64,000 bases of DNA from a virus. The stretch spans positions 1 through 64,000 of the IMG/VR virus record IMGVR_UViG_3300040801_003393. One strand, written 5' to 3'. A program made the position numbers and the translations under genes. The notes beneath the pieces were generated by a model. It was not told the DNA's origin. It did no database searches and worked only from the letters and a program-made list of their open reading frames with translations. Shown piece after piece: positions 42,813 through 52,841 of this stretch (its first letter is position 1; each line of letters begins with the position of its first letter).

Positions 42813-45800
42813 ATGGCTGTCGGAAAGTTATCGAGCCCAGCGCAACAAAAATTAAAAGAGGCCATTGCAGCCCGAGAGTCTGGCGGCGCAGGTGACTTAC
42901 GTGCGGTCAATGATTTGAATTATATTGGAAGGTACCAATTTGGCGCCGCTGCATTAGAAGATACCGGATATTTAAAACCAAATGCAAGTAAAGGCGGCAA
43001 TAAATCAATCTATAATCAAACAAACTGGACCGGCAAAGATAATGTAACTAGTGTTGACAAGTTTTTAACAAACGAAGCCGCTCAAGAAAATGCAATGGAT
43101 TCGTTGTTATCGTTAAATTATCAGAGAGGTGCCAAGCTGGGTGTTATTAATGCAGACACTAGCCCTGAGGTATTGGGCGGCTTTTTATCAGCAGCTCACT
43201 TAGGCGGCGCCGGCAATGCTGCAAACTTCTTTAAGAATGGCGCTACATTTAGAGATGCATTCGGAACAAACATTGCCGAGTATGCAAAAATAGGATCAAC
43301 AGCCGTACGATCGGCGCAACAATCGTTGTCAAATTTAGTAGCGCCGCCACCAACATCAGCAGCATTAGATTTAGTAGACCCAAGAACCCCCGAGCAAATT
43401 GTAGAAGACGAAGCGAATCTAATAGACCCGCCACCTCTTGTTCCACGCACAGTTAACAGTGACGATAGCGGAGTAATGCGAATTGGAGTTAGAGGAGGGG
43501 AAGATCTAGGCTGCAAAGACTCCAGGCTTGCAAGTAGTCAACTTGCTTATGATCGCAACGAATGTCCCGAGCCAGACGTATTTGAAGTTCCGTTTTCCCC
43601 AACTCCTAATAGATTCAAAGCATTTAACACTATGACATATTCCGTTAGCCTATATATCTTAGGGCAAGAAGAATATAAACGGATGATGGCAACTGGTAAA
43701 AAATCAGTTAAAGACTTAGTATTGTTTATGCAAAGTGGTGGTATATCAAATACCCCGGGCGACGAATATAATTTTGGCGCTAAACGATCAAAACATTTTC
43801 CGCAAGATTTTTATATAGATAATTTGCAATTAAAAGGGCTAGTGTCAGGTACAGCAACCAACGCTGCACATAATGTATTTGAGATGAATTTTACGGTTAC
43901 TGAACCGGCTGGGTTAACGTTTCTAGAACGACTTCAGGCAATGATTCATGATTATCAACAAGAACTAGCACAAAAACGAGGGATGCCATTTGAATCTAAT
44001 CAGGTAAATTATGCAGCACAAACATATTTGGCTGTAATACGATTTTATGGTTATGATAAAGAAGGAAATCAGATCTCTGGCAAGGATTTAGAAACTGGAG
44101 AAACATTAAGCGATTCGGTTGCTATTGCTGAAAAATTTATTCCTTTTATGTTTACAAATATTACTTTTCGACTATCTTCCGACAAGGTAGAGTATTCATG
44201 TACCACCGTCTGTCCAAATAGTATGACGCCTTTAGATTTTACGCATGCCAGAATCCCGTTTAATGCATCCTTTCAAGGAAACACAGTTAAAGATATACTA
44301 GTTGGCAAATCTGCAACCAATGGAAACGCGGTGCAAGGGCTAACTGAAATGTTAAACGAGCATCAAAAAAAGTTAGCTAAAGATAACAAGTATGAGCATC
44401 ACGACATTTACGAGATACATTTTGAAAACGACATTGGTTTAGACACTGCAACAGTCATGCAACCCGGCTCTACTAGAGCAGAGCGTACCGGCTTTGCAAG
44501 TATTGATAACGCCACAGAAAGTTTATTAAATGACAGGTTGCAAAAAAAGTTAAGAAATTACGAAGTACGGTCTGGGATGAGTATAGTTCAATTTATAGAT
44601 TTGGTACTGAGAACCAGTTCATATATTACCGAACAGTACGAACAGCCTATAGATGAAAATACCGGCGAGCCAATGGTTGGCAATAGTAAATCTAAATATC
44701 TTAAATGGTATAAAATTAATACCGAAGTGGAATTATTAGATTTTGATAAGATTCGTAATGATTATGCTTACAAAATTAAGTATGTCATTACGCGATATAA
44801 GGTTGATAGTGTTTCAAGCCCATATTTTTCTCAATTTAATAAAGAATGTTTTGGTATTCACAAAGAATATAATTTCTGGTTTACCGGGCTTAACACTGAA
44901 GTATTAAATTTCCATCAAGATTATAACTATCTATGGTATACGTCGATTGCAGTAAAAACTGATCCTAAGATTATGGAAAAGAATATGAATAATCTAAGGT
45001 CTGTTCAGCGCCGATTTTTCGAAACTAATTCAATTATGAACGACCAGGGCGGTGAAAACAAATCTGCCGAAGGCGCAGCAAATGCCGCTAGTGAGTTGTA
45101 TAGTCCGGGAGATCAAGCAACTGCAAGATTTGAAATAGTTGGTGACCCAGATTTCATTTGTCAAAGCGAGATTTTTTATGGACCTTTACAACGATTAAAT
45201 TCTCCATCGCCGCATGCACCATTTATGCCCGACGGGTCAGTGAATTATGATTCGTCGGAAGTATTTTTTACTATAAATTATAATACAGTAGTTGACTATG
45301 ACTTATCGACTGGGTTAGCAGATGTTAACCAAAATAATTTAGGCAGGGATTTAACAACCGGAAAACCGGGTTTGTCAAAACATAGTTTCGTTTACAGAGC
45401 GAATGTAGTGACGAGCCAATTCGAAGGCGGGAAATTTACGCAGGTACTCGAAGGGACCATGATGTTTGTTCCACCAGAATGTTTGGTTGCAATAAAATCA
45501 GAATCAGTGACTAACAGAGAGGACGATGCTAGCAACACAACCGCAGAGCTATCTGGGAAATTAAATAACCCGGCCTTAAAGGTCGATTCGTTGTCTGAAT
45601 CAGACACACGACTCAAATATCCGTCGGATGCAACTGATTTGACAGATTTGACTGCAACAAACACAAACATAACAATGTCAAACGATCTTGTCATTAACAA
45701 CGGAATTGCAAGCGACACTCCACGATTAACGAAGGCCAATAACGACAGTTTAACAGTGCCGACCGCATACACGCCAACAGCTCAAGATAAGGCGAGCGCA

Positions 45801-45971
45801 ACCGAGTTATTGCAACAGGCCAGCCAGGTGGAAAGTGCCGCTAATAGGATAGCTGAAATAGACAGAAGCATAGGTGTCGATCCAAATAATGATCCTGCGT
45901 ATATTCAAGGCTTGCAATCAGCAGCAAGAATGCGTAGACGAGCTCAAGAAATATTGAGAGGGATGGCATAA
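42813..45971 (+). CDS. Baseplate hub protein fused to a lytic transglycosylase
   Basis: 1052 aa. Residues 1-165 are a lysozyme-like transglycosylase domain: the catalytic Glu is E22 in AARESGG, IGRYQFG is near 38-44, and the rest is helical with LSAAHLGG near 125. From about 240 a large beta-rich structural part follows (FEVPFSPTPNRFKAFNTMTYSVSLYILG, and HDIYEIHFENDIGLDT near 530), with the position and size of a gp27-like hub. So the cell-wall-cutting activity, which T4 places on spike protein gp5, is carried by the hub here. It should open peptidoglycan during tail contraction. The stop overlaps a 28-aa frame as TAATG. Confidence 0.78.
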   Translation: MAVGKLSSPAQQKLKEAIAARESGGAGDLRAVNDLNYIGRYQFGAAALEDTGYLKPNASKGGNKSIYNQTNWTGKDNVTSVDKFLTNEAAQENAMDSLLSLNYQRGAKLGVINADTSPEVLGGFLSAAHLGGAGNAANFFKNGATFRDAFGTNIAEYAKIGSTAVRSAQQSLSNLVAPPPTSAALDLVDPRTPEQIVEDEANLIDPPPLVPRTVNSDDSGVMRIGVRGGEDLGCKDSRLASSQLAYDRNECPEPDVFEVPFSPTPNRFKAFNTMTYSVSLYILGQEEYKRMMATGKKSVKDLVLFMQSGGISNTPGDEYNFGAKRSKHFPQDFYIDNLQLKGLVSGTATNAAHNVFEMNFTVTEPAGLTFLERLQAMIHDYQQELAQKRGMPFESNQVNYAAQTYLAVIRFYGYDKEGNQISGKDLETGETLSDSVAIAEKFIPFMFTNITFRLSSDKVEYSCTTVCPNSMTPLDFTHARIPFNASFQGNTVKDILVGKSATNGNAVQGLTEMLNEHQKKLAKDNKYEHHDIYEIHFENDIGLDTATVMQPGSTRAERTGFASIDNATESLLNDRLQKKLRNYEVRSGMSIVQFIDLVLRTSSYITEQYEQPIDENTGEPMVGNSKSKYLKWYKINTEVELLDFDKIRNDYAYKIKYVITRYKVDSVSSPYFSQFNKECFGIHKEYNFWFTGLNTEVLNFHQDYNYLWYTSIAVKTDPKIMEKNMNNLRSVQRRFFETNSIMNDQGGENKSAEGAANAASELYSPGDQATARFEIVGDPDFICQSEIFYGPLQRLNSPSPHAPFMPDGSVNYDSSEVFFTINYNTVVDYDLSTGLADVNQNNLGRDLTTGKPGLSKHSFVYRANVVTSQFEGGKFTQVLEGTMMFVPPECLVAIKSESVTNREDDASNTTAELSGKLNNPALKVDSLSESDTRLKYPSDATDLTDLTATNTNITMSNDLVINNGIASDTPRLTKANNDSLTVPTAYTPTAQDKASATELLQQASQVESAANRIAEIDRSIGVDPNNDPAYIQGLQSAARMRRRAQEILRGMA

Positions 45972-46057
45972 TGACAGGACAAATTGCAAGTGATGTTTTT
46001 GATAGCATTGAAGTAACACTAACTAACATAGATGATTTAACAAATGGCTCAGGATAA
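45971..46057 (+). CDS. Possible coupling peptide, 28 aa
   Basis: MTGQIASDVFDSIEVTLTNI and eight more residues. It starts in the hub stop (TAATG) and its end overlaps the spike start at 46044 in another frame. It may serve to pass ribosomes from hub to spike. No other evidence supports a function. Confidence 0.3.
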   Translation: MTGQIASDVFDSIEVTLTNIDDLTNGSG

Positions 46058-49034
46058 CCCAGGACAAACTTTAGGATTACCAAGATCGGCCCGCAATGAT
46101 AGAGGCGGAGTTCCTGCCGACAGCGGTCCATATATTGGTGTTGTAATGGATAACAAGGATGCGACAAGGACAGGTCGCGTGCGAGTTTGGCTCAAATCGC
46201 ACAGTGCTGATGATAAGAAAAACCCTGCACATTGGCGTGTCGTCCGCTACCTCTCGCCATTTTTTGGTTATACTCCTCACGATTTATTAACCGAAGCCGA
46301 ATCAAATTTTGAAAATAATAGTCATGCATATGGTATGTGGGCCACAGCACCAGATCTCGGTGTAGAAGTGTTGTGCTTTTTTGTCGACGGCGATCCAAAC
46401 AAAGGGTACTATATCGGGTATGTCCCTCAACCACAAATGAACCACATGGTTCCCGGTACCGGAGCGCAACCAAACCCTTCAGGAGTTATTTTTAATAATG
46501 CGACGCAAGAATCTGCATTTGCAAATGCATCTCAACTACCAACAGTTGAGATGGATCGATCAAAGGAAGGAATTGAAGATAGCAAGTTTGTAGAAAGACC
46601 AAAGCCAGTGCATTCGGTGGTGGCAGCTCAGATGTGGCAGGCCGGAACAATTACAGATAATACTCGCGGCCCAATAACATCGTCTGCTCAAAGAGAATCA
46701 CCTAGTTATACATACGGAATATCTACTCCTGGAAGACCAATATTACAATCAGGATTAACTGAAGCAACTATTAAATCTGCATTAGGCAATATTTCAACAA
46801 AAGACTTAGTTGTTCAAGGTCGACGTGGTGGCCATTCGTTTATAATGGATGATGGCACCCTCGAAGGCAAAGATGTATTAATGCGGTTAAGAACATCAAC
46901 TGGTCATCAAATTTTGCTAAGTGATGACGGTGCAGTAATACACATAATGCACGCCAATGGTCAGACCTGGATAGAGTTAGGTAATGAAGGAACAGTTGAT
47001 GTTTATGCAGCAAACTCTATCAATTTACGTTCTCAAGGCGAAGTAAACATTCATGCTGACAAAAATATTAATATGCACTCTGAGCAAGATATTAGATTCT
47101 ATGCTAAGCGTGATATTAAAATGGAAAGCGATAGTGAATTTAGTATTATTGGAAAGCAAAAACTAACATCATATAGTGAAAAAGCAATTGAGGTAAAGAG
47201 TGACGGAACATTAAAGACACAGTCCGCGGCAAAAACTTCAATTAAAGCTGGAGAAAATATTGTTCAAGAAGGTAAAGAAATAAGATTAAATTGCGAAGCA
47301 GCGGATGTTACCAAGAAGCCGGCGCTAATAGAAAAAAATAATTTCTTTGATACCGTTTTTGAATTGCCGACTGGATGGGTAGCAAAGCCTGTTATGTTAA
47401 AAACAATAACTAGTAGAGCCCCATCCCACGAGCCATATGCATATCATAATCAGGGTGTACCTGTTAAGGTAAAACTTGAAGGACCAACACCTCCCCCACC
47501 GGCCCCGCCAAAGACCGCGGCAAAAGTTGAAGCAGCGGCAGAAAAACCAGTGGTTAATCCAGTGACCACCGCAGAAGTGGTTAAACAAGGACAGGCATTA
47601 GGCGAGGTTAAAGAAATTGCCGGCATGGGGAAACAAGAAGTAGTGTCAATGATTGCTCAGCAAGCTAAGAATGTTAGTCAGCCTCTTGATGCAATAACTG
47701 ATAAAGGTATAGGAAAGTTTGGCATTAAGGCCGAGACATTAGAGTCGCTGGGGCTAATTAAACCCGGGTTAGCAGACTTGAAACAATTATCTGCGGCACA
47801 ATTACAGTCATTTTTAGATGATGCGTCGGTGTTTACTGGCAAAGATGGAATTAATTCATTACAAGATATTTTAACAAGCGAAAAGTTACAAGGCACAATT
47901 GTACAAAATGGAATGGAATTTGCATTTAACGAATTAAAAGCAACCGGCATATTAACCGGCCTCGAAAAAGTACAAGACATGGCAGGTATATTAAATGGAG
48001 CAATGAATGCTAGCCCAGGCGATTTAGTGGATTGGGTTAAAGGTAAGGCCAGTGGTGCGATCAATGAAGTATTAGATGTTGCTGCAAATGCTGGTCAGTT
48101 TGCAGCAAACTTAGCAGAAAAAGCCGGAGACTTAATTAACAATTCACTGTCGGGTGTACAGGCTATTGCGGCGTCGGCTTCTAAGTCAATACATGATCTA
48201 GTAGGAACCGTAGAGAGAGCAAACGTAGATGCGGCTGTTGACAACCTAATAAGCAATGCCAAGATTCCTTCCTTTGCAACAGTGTCTAAGACTATACAAA
48301 GTCAAATTAAGTTAGCATCGGGAGAAGTTATAGGTGCAATTGACGCCGCAGGCAATTTAGTAGACGCGGCTGGTAATATTGCTGTATCTGCGCAAAATAT
48401 AACAAACAACCTGACAGGAACATTAGAAAATCTAACAGGGAACTTAGCAGGTAGTCTTGATAATCTAACAGGGAACTTAATTGGAAATGTCACTGGCAAC
48501 TTAACCGATATAACGAATAGTTTAACTGGGAGTCTAACAGATTTAACTGGTAATCTAGGTAATATAACAGACCTAACCAGCAGTTTGTCTGGCGGCTTAA
48601 CAGGTATTACTGGCAGTTTGTCTGGCGGCTTAACAGGTATTACTGGATCTGCTGGGAATGTATTTGGTTCCTCTGAGGTGGGCAATTTACCAGTCGATTC
48701 GTCAAAGTTGCTTGGAACGACGGTTAGCGTGTCTGACGTCTATAGTCCAGGCGGCGAGTCCATCACACAATCGGAGCCTGCGGTGGCCTGGGCCGACCGA
48801 TCAGCCCCTGCAGATGGTTGCTATTGCTCTAATAGAAAATATTCAAATAAAGCCGAATGCAATGCCAACGGTCATACCTGGATATGCAATAATGGGCAAG
48901 ATAAATATTACTATGATGGACAAACCTGGTTGGCTAGTCAAGGTTATAATAATACAACATTTAGAGACCCAAGCAAAAAACCATTAACTAAACCAAAGAA
49001 TAGTAAAACATTTAGTTGGGCTTCAGAATTATGA
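46044..49034 (+). CDS. 5: Baseplate central spike, gp5-like without lysozyme
   Basis: 996 aa. The N-terminal OB fold (GPYIGVVMDNKDATRTGRVRV, then VLCFFVDGDPNKGYYIG) matches gp5/VgrG. Residues about 255-420 are a beta-helix (RRGGHSFIMDDG, GHQILLSDD, INIHADKNINMHSEQD). A Pro-rich linker near 475 and a long helical part follow. A region of octad repeats (LTGNL-type) lies near 790-870, and the end is Cys-rich (CYCSNRKYSNKAEC). No lysozyme domain is present, unlike T4 gp5. It pierces the outer membrane. Overlaps gp25 by ATGA. Confidence 0.85.
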   Translation: MAQDNPGQTLGLPRSARNDRGGVPADSGPYIGVVMDNKDATRTGRVRVWLKSHSADDKKNPAHWRVVRYLSPFFGYTPHDLLTEAESNFENNSHAYGMWATAPDLGVEVLCFFVDGDPNKGYYIGYVPQPQMNHMVPGTGAQPNPSGVIFNNATQESAFANASQLPTVEMDRSKEGIEDSKFVERPKPVHSVVAAQMWQAGTITDNTRGPITSSAQRESPSYTYGISTPGRPILQSGLTEATIKSALGNISTKDLVVQGRRGGHSFIMDDGTLEGKDVLMRLRTSTGHQILLSDDGAVIHIMHANGQTWIELGNEGTVDVYAANSINLRSQGEVNIHADKNINMHSEQDIRFYAKRDIKMESDSEFSIIGKQKLTSYSEKAIEVKSDGTLKTQSAAKTSIKAGENIVQEGKEIRLNCEAADVTKKPALIEKNNFFDTVFELPTGWVAKPVMLKTITSRAPSHEPYAYHNQGVPVKVKLEGPTPPPPAPPKTAAKVEAAAEKPVVNPVTTAEVVKQGQALGEVKEIAGMGKQEVVSMIAQQAKNVSQPLDAITDKGIGKFGIKAETLESLGLIKPGLADLKQLSAAQLQSFLDDASVFTGKDGINSLQDILTSEKLQGTIVQNGMEFAFNELKATGILTGLEKVQDMAGILNGAMNASPGDLVDWVKGKASGAINEVLDVAANAGQFAANLAEKAGDLINNSLSGVQAIAASASKSIHDLVGTVERANVDAAVDNLISNAKIPSFATVSKTIQSQIKLASGEVIGAIDAAGNLVDAAGNIAVSAQNITNNLTGTLENLTGNLAGSLDNLTGNLIGNVTGNLTDITNSLTGSLTDLTGNLGNITDLTSSLSGGLTGITGSLSGGLTGITGSAGNVFGSSEVGNLPVDSSKLLGTTVSVSDVYSPGGESITQSEPAVAWADRSAPADGCYCSNRKYSNKAECNANGHTWICNNGQDKYYYDGQTWLASQGYNNTTFRDPSKKPLTKPKNSKTFSWASEL
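48400..48650 (+). repeat. Octad coding repeats in the spike gene
   Basis: About ten copies of an 8-residue unit such as LTGNLxGN or LSGGLTGI in tandem, visible in DNA as repeated AATCTAACAGG and AGTTTGTCTGGCGGCTTAACAGGTATTACTGG segments. The latter is an exact tandem copy. Confidence 0.8.
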
Positions 49035-49408
49035 CAACATTTAAAGGATTTAATACCATTGGTCAATTTAAAAAGTTTGGGTTAACTGACTTTGATCTAA
49101 TTAAGCGTGATTTATTAAATGCATTCTTAATTCGTGAGGGCGAGGTTCCAGGACGGCCCGACCTTGGATCTAAAATTTGGAACTTTGTTTTTGAACCGCT
49201 TAATAGAGAAATACGCGATCAAATTGATAACGAAGTAAGACGTATCGTCGGGTCGGACCCACGTCTAGGTATTGATCGCTTAGATATATCAACTAACCAT
49301 AATACAGTCGTTGTAGAAGTAGCCGTAACTGTCCGACCGGAAATGAGTGCAGAACGACTCATTTTAGTTTTTGATCAAAATGTAGAGTCATTAAATATCT
49401 ACTCATAA
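49031..49408 (+). CDS. 25: Baseplate wedge protein gp25
   Basis: 125 aa from ATG 49031, which overlaps the spike stop (ATGA). A start five codons earlier is possible but less likely. Conserved features are GLTDFDLIKRDLLNAFLIREGE, PGRPDLGSKIWNFVFEPL and DPRLGIDRL, close to T4 gp25 and its relatives in other contractile systems. The usual EPR core motif reads EPL here. It nucleates the sheath at the baseplate. Confidence 0.92.
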   Translation: MTTFKGFNTIGQFKKFGLTDFDLIKRDLLNAFLIREGEVPGRPDLGSKIWNFVFEPLNREIRDQIDNEVRRIVGSDPRLGIDRLDISTNHNTVVVEVAVTVRPEMSAERLILVFDQNVESLNIYS

Positions 49409-49430
49409 ACTACCCAGTTAATTTATCTCC

Positions 49431-49437
49431 ATAAATA
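49431..49437 (+). promoter_or_regulatory. T4-late-type promoter for gp6
   Basis: CCATAAATAATGC, followed by AGAGGT 5 bases before the gp6 ATG at 49456. The leader would be about 12-13 bases. Confidence 0.6.
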
Positions 49438-49455
49438 ATGCAACAGAGGTAAATT

Positions 49456-52400
49456 ATGGCTACTACGTCGAGGCAGACCAGTTTATTTGGTGTAGAAGAT
49501 TGGAAAAGAATTTATAAGACCTATAAAGAAGCAGATTTCCAATCGTATAATTTTGAAACATTACGCAAAACATTCATTGATTATTTGCGTCAGCACCACC
49601 CAGAAAGTTTTAACGACTATACTGAGAGCTCAGAATTTATTGCAATCTTAGATTTGATTGCATTTATGGGACAGTCGTTAAGTTTCCGTAATGATTTAAA
49701 TACCAGGGAAAACTTCTTAGATACAGCAGAACGCCGTGATTCTGTAACTCGTTTAGCGAAACTGGTAGGCTATACACCAAAACGCAATGAAGCAGCAAAT
49801 GGCTTTTTGAAAGTCGCAGCCATTTCTACGACCGAAAATATCGTAGACTATAACAGAAACCAGCTCGCAAATTCTGTCATACGTTGGAACGACAAGACCA
49901 ACGAAGATTGGCAGGAACAGTTTGCCACAGTATTAAACGCAGTATTAGTTAATAGCCAACGCATCGGTCAACCAGGCCGGTCGGCTACTATTGTTGGTGT
50001 CAAAACCGACGAATATCAGATAAGAATGGCCGAGGGCTTTTTACCAGTAATACCATTTAGCGCCACAGTTGATGGGGTTAGAATGGACTTTGAGGTAGTT
50101 AATGCTACATCAACTGGTAAAACATATTTGTATGAACCAGCACCGCGCACAAATGGTCCGTTGAACATTTTGTATCGAGACGACAAATTAGGTTTCAGTA
50201 GCCCCGACACAGGATTTTTCTTTCATTTTAAACAAGGACTATTGCAACGTCAAGATTTTACTTTATCGGATCGAATTGCTAATAGATCAGTTGACGTTAA
50301 CATTCCTGGTACAAACAACGAGGATGTTTGGCTGTATGAAATTGGTTCCGGCAGTAATACATTATGGACAGAAGTTGAAAGCATCTATTCGTCGCAGTCC
50401 TCTCAGACTGAAATTGATGATCGTAGATTTTATTCCATTACCAGTCGAACAGATGATCAAATTACATTAAACTTTGGAGATGGTGTATTTTCAACCATAC
50501 CGATCGGCACATTTAGATGTTATGCTAGATCATCCAATGGTTTAGAATATATTATTAACACCAGCGAAATACAGAATGTAGATATCGAAGTTCGATACAT
50601 TAGTAAACTTGGGAGAGCAGAAACCGCGACCTTTACTTTAGCATTAACCAACCCTGTCAGCAACGCGAAAAATAGAGAAAATTTAACCGATATTAAACGC
50701 CGAGCTCCTGCTAGATTCTATACACAGAATCGTATGGTAAATGGTGAGGATTATAACAATTTCCCATTCACAAACTATGGTAGTATTATTAAAAGCAAAG
50801 CAATTAACCGTGCAACCATTGGCACCAGCCGTTATCTTGACTTAATTGATCCAACTGGAAAATATTCAAGCATTAATACATTTGGTGCAGACGGTATGCT
50901 TTATCAGGACTTATCTGAATCGTCCTTTACATTTACCTTCAATGATCGTAATGATATACAGTCAGTAATTGTAAATCAGGTTGAGCCATTAATTAGTAAA
51001 AGAGGAACAATTCATTTTTACTATGATCAGTTCTCCCGGGTACCATTGGATACGTTAAGTATTTTCTGGAACCAGAGCACTACGTTTACAAACGAGACGA
51101 CCGGATATTTTAAAAATTCAGTAGGCACGCCATTGCCGATTGCTTCATTTGTCAACGATAACCGAAAGTATATTGTTAGTGGCGCGTTGGTTAAATTTGT
51201 ACCGCCAACTGGTTCTCACTTTAATGTCAATAATCGAATTGAACCCGGATTACCAGTGAAAGCAACGGATAAGTTGGAAATATGGGCAAGTGTTCTTGAC
51301 ATATATCTCGACGGAACAAACTTCGGTGTTGGTAACTTTGATGATGGGTCCGGCCCAATTAAACTTAATAACTTCGTACCGTCGGGTGCGGTTCCAATGG
51401 AAATTATTTTGCCTTATAAGACCGATTTACCAGCTTCGTTAGAACAAGATATGTTGGTAGAAATTGAGCTATATCGTAATTTGGGACTGGGGTACGATCA
51501 TATTAATAATGAATGGTACTTGATCACTCACGATAATATTGACCTTGATGGTGAGTTTAGTATAGTCAATGCTCGTGCAACAAACAATTTAAATAACGAT
51601 GCAAGTTGGCTAATTAAGTTTGAGTCAACCATTACAGGATATGTAGTAACTTCTAGAACACTTAACTACTATTTTGCTAGTGTATTAGAAACTAGATTTT
51701 TCTTCGAGGGTAATCGTAAAATTTACGATCCCAAGACAGGAAAAATAGTTAATGATTTTATTAAAATACTAAAAACAAATGCTGCGCCAGACGATAACCG
51801 ATCATTGAGTTCTGACATTGTATTAGATATAATTGATCAGAGTGTCGAGTCAGATGGATATATCAATGACTTCAACGTTGAGGTAAGTTTTACTGATAAT
51901 GATAGTGACGGCTTAGCAGATGATCCAGATTTCTTTAAGAAATTTGTAAACCCCGACGTTAATATAAATGACAAAAAAGTATTCTTCCAGTCAACAGTTG
52001 ACTTTGATAATCTCGAACGTTGGTTACCGGTGGCTCCAGGATCTATTAATTCAGAATACCCAACCGGCACAATTATAGGACAAGTAAAGACAGAGTATCC
52101 AGCTGGAACAGTGTTCTATGCATTTGAAGAAGATAAGTTTTATAGTTTAGATGTCAATGGAATTGCGCGAGAGGTTAACGAACGCTCGGACTATATTGCT
52201 CGGGTTGGCCGAGGGGACATACAGTTCCAGTATAGGCACAATGCGCCAGACTCAAGACGTATAAACCCTGGGGTTTCAAACATCATCGATGTATATGTTG
52301 TAACTTCCGCATATTATGAGGCTTATAGAAGATATATTCAGGATACAACAAATAGAGTTCAACAACCGGCAGCCCCAACAACTGATCAGCTAACAGTCGA

Positions 52401-52836
52401 GTTTGATGGGTTACAAGATTATCGTATGATCAGTGATAATATGATCTTAAATAGTGTTAAGTTTAAACCATTGTTTGGTGATAAGGCAGAACCTGCATTG
52501 CAGGCATTCATTAAAGTGGTAAAGTTACCTAACACGGTAATAAGCAACTCTGAGATAAAGAGTCAAATAATTTCGCATATGAATGACTATTTTGATATTA
52601 ATATTTGGGACTTTGGCGATACGTTTTATTTCTCCGAATTGTCAGCATACCTTCATAGCAAAATGGGTGACGCAATTGGGTCTGTTGTAATCATACCAAA
52701 AGATAGAACTCAACGATTTGGTAATTTATATGAAATAAAATCAGCACCCTATGAGATTTTTACTAATGCAGCAACAGTCAATGATGTTGAAATTATTGAT
52801 GCATTAACCGCAAGCAAACTACAAATTGGTAATTAA
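49456..52836 (+). CDS. 6: Baseplate wedge protein gp6
   Basis: 1126 aa. The start (FGVEDWKRIYKTYKEADFQSY, FIAILDLIAFMGQSLSFRND) and RRDSVTRLAKLVGYTPKR near 95-115 are the typical N-terminal part of T4-like gp6/Baseplate_J proteins. MVNGEDYNNFPF near 430 is the conserved NAEDY-like site. T4 gp6 is 660 aa, so this version has about 450 additional residues in the C-terminal half. It forms the ring of the baseplate with gp7. Very good ribosome site, AGAGGT. Confidence 0.93.
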   Translation: MATTSRQTSLFGVEDWKRIYKTYKEADFQSYNFETLRKTFIDYLRQHHPESFNDYTESSEFIAILDLIAFMGQSLSFRNDLNTRENFLDTAERRDSVTRLAKLVGYTPKRNEAANGFLKVAAISTTENIVDYNRNQLANSVIRWNDKTNEDWQEQFATVLNAVLVNSQRIGQPGRSATIVGVKTDEYQIRMAEGFLPVIPFSATVDGVRMDFEVVNATSTGKTYLYEPAPRTNGPLNILYRDDKLGFSSPDTGFFFHFKQGLLQRQDFTLSDRIANRSVDVNIPGTNNEDVWLYEIGSGSNTLWTEVESIYSSQSSQTEIDDRRFYSITSRTDDQITLNFGDGVFSTIPIGTFRCYARSSNGLEYIINTSEIQNVDIEVRYISKLGRAETATFTLALTNPVSNAKNRENLTDIKRRAPARFYTQNRMVNGEDYNNFPFTNYGSIIKSKAINRATIGTSRYLDLIDPTGKYSSINTFGADGMLYQDLSESSFTFTFNDRNDIQSVIVNQVEPLISKRGTIHFYYDQFSRVPLDTLSIFWNQSTTFTNETTGYFKNSVGTPLPIASFVNDNRKYIVSGALVKFVPPTGSHFNVNNRIEPGLPVKATDKLEIWASVLDIYLDGTNFGVGNFDDGSGPIKLNNFVPSGAVPMEIILPYKTDLPASLEQDMLVEIELYRNLGLGYDHINNEWYLITHDNIDLDGEFSIVNARATNNLNNDASWLIKFESTITGYVVTSRTLNYYFASVLETRFFFEGNRKIYDPKTGKIVNDFIKILKTNAAPDDNRSLSSDIVLDIIDQSVESDGYINDFNVEVSFTDNDSDGLADDPDFFKKFVNPDVNINDKKVFFQSTVDFDNLERWLPVAPGSINSEYPTGTIIGQVKTEYPAGTVFYAFEEDKFYSLDVNGIAREVNERSDYIARVGRGDIQFQYRHNAPDSRRINPGVSNIIDVYVVTSAYYEAYRRYIQDTTNRVQQPAAPTTDQLTVEFDGLQDYRMISDNMILNSVKFKPLFGDKAEPALQAFIKVVKLPNTVISNSEIKSQIISHMNDYFDINIWDFGDTFYFSELSAYLHSKMGDAIGSVVIIPKDRTQRFGNLYEIKSAPYEIFTNAATVNDVEIIDALTASKLQIGN

Positions 52837-52841
52837 CGACT

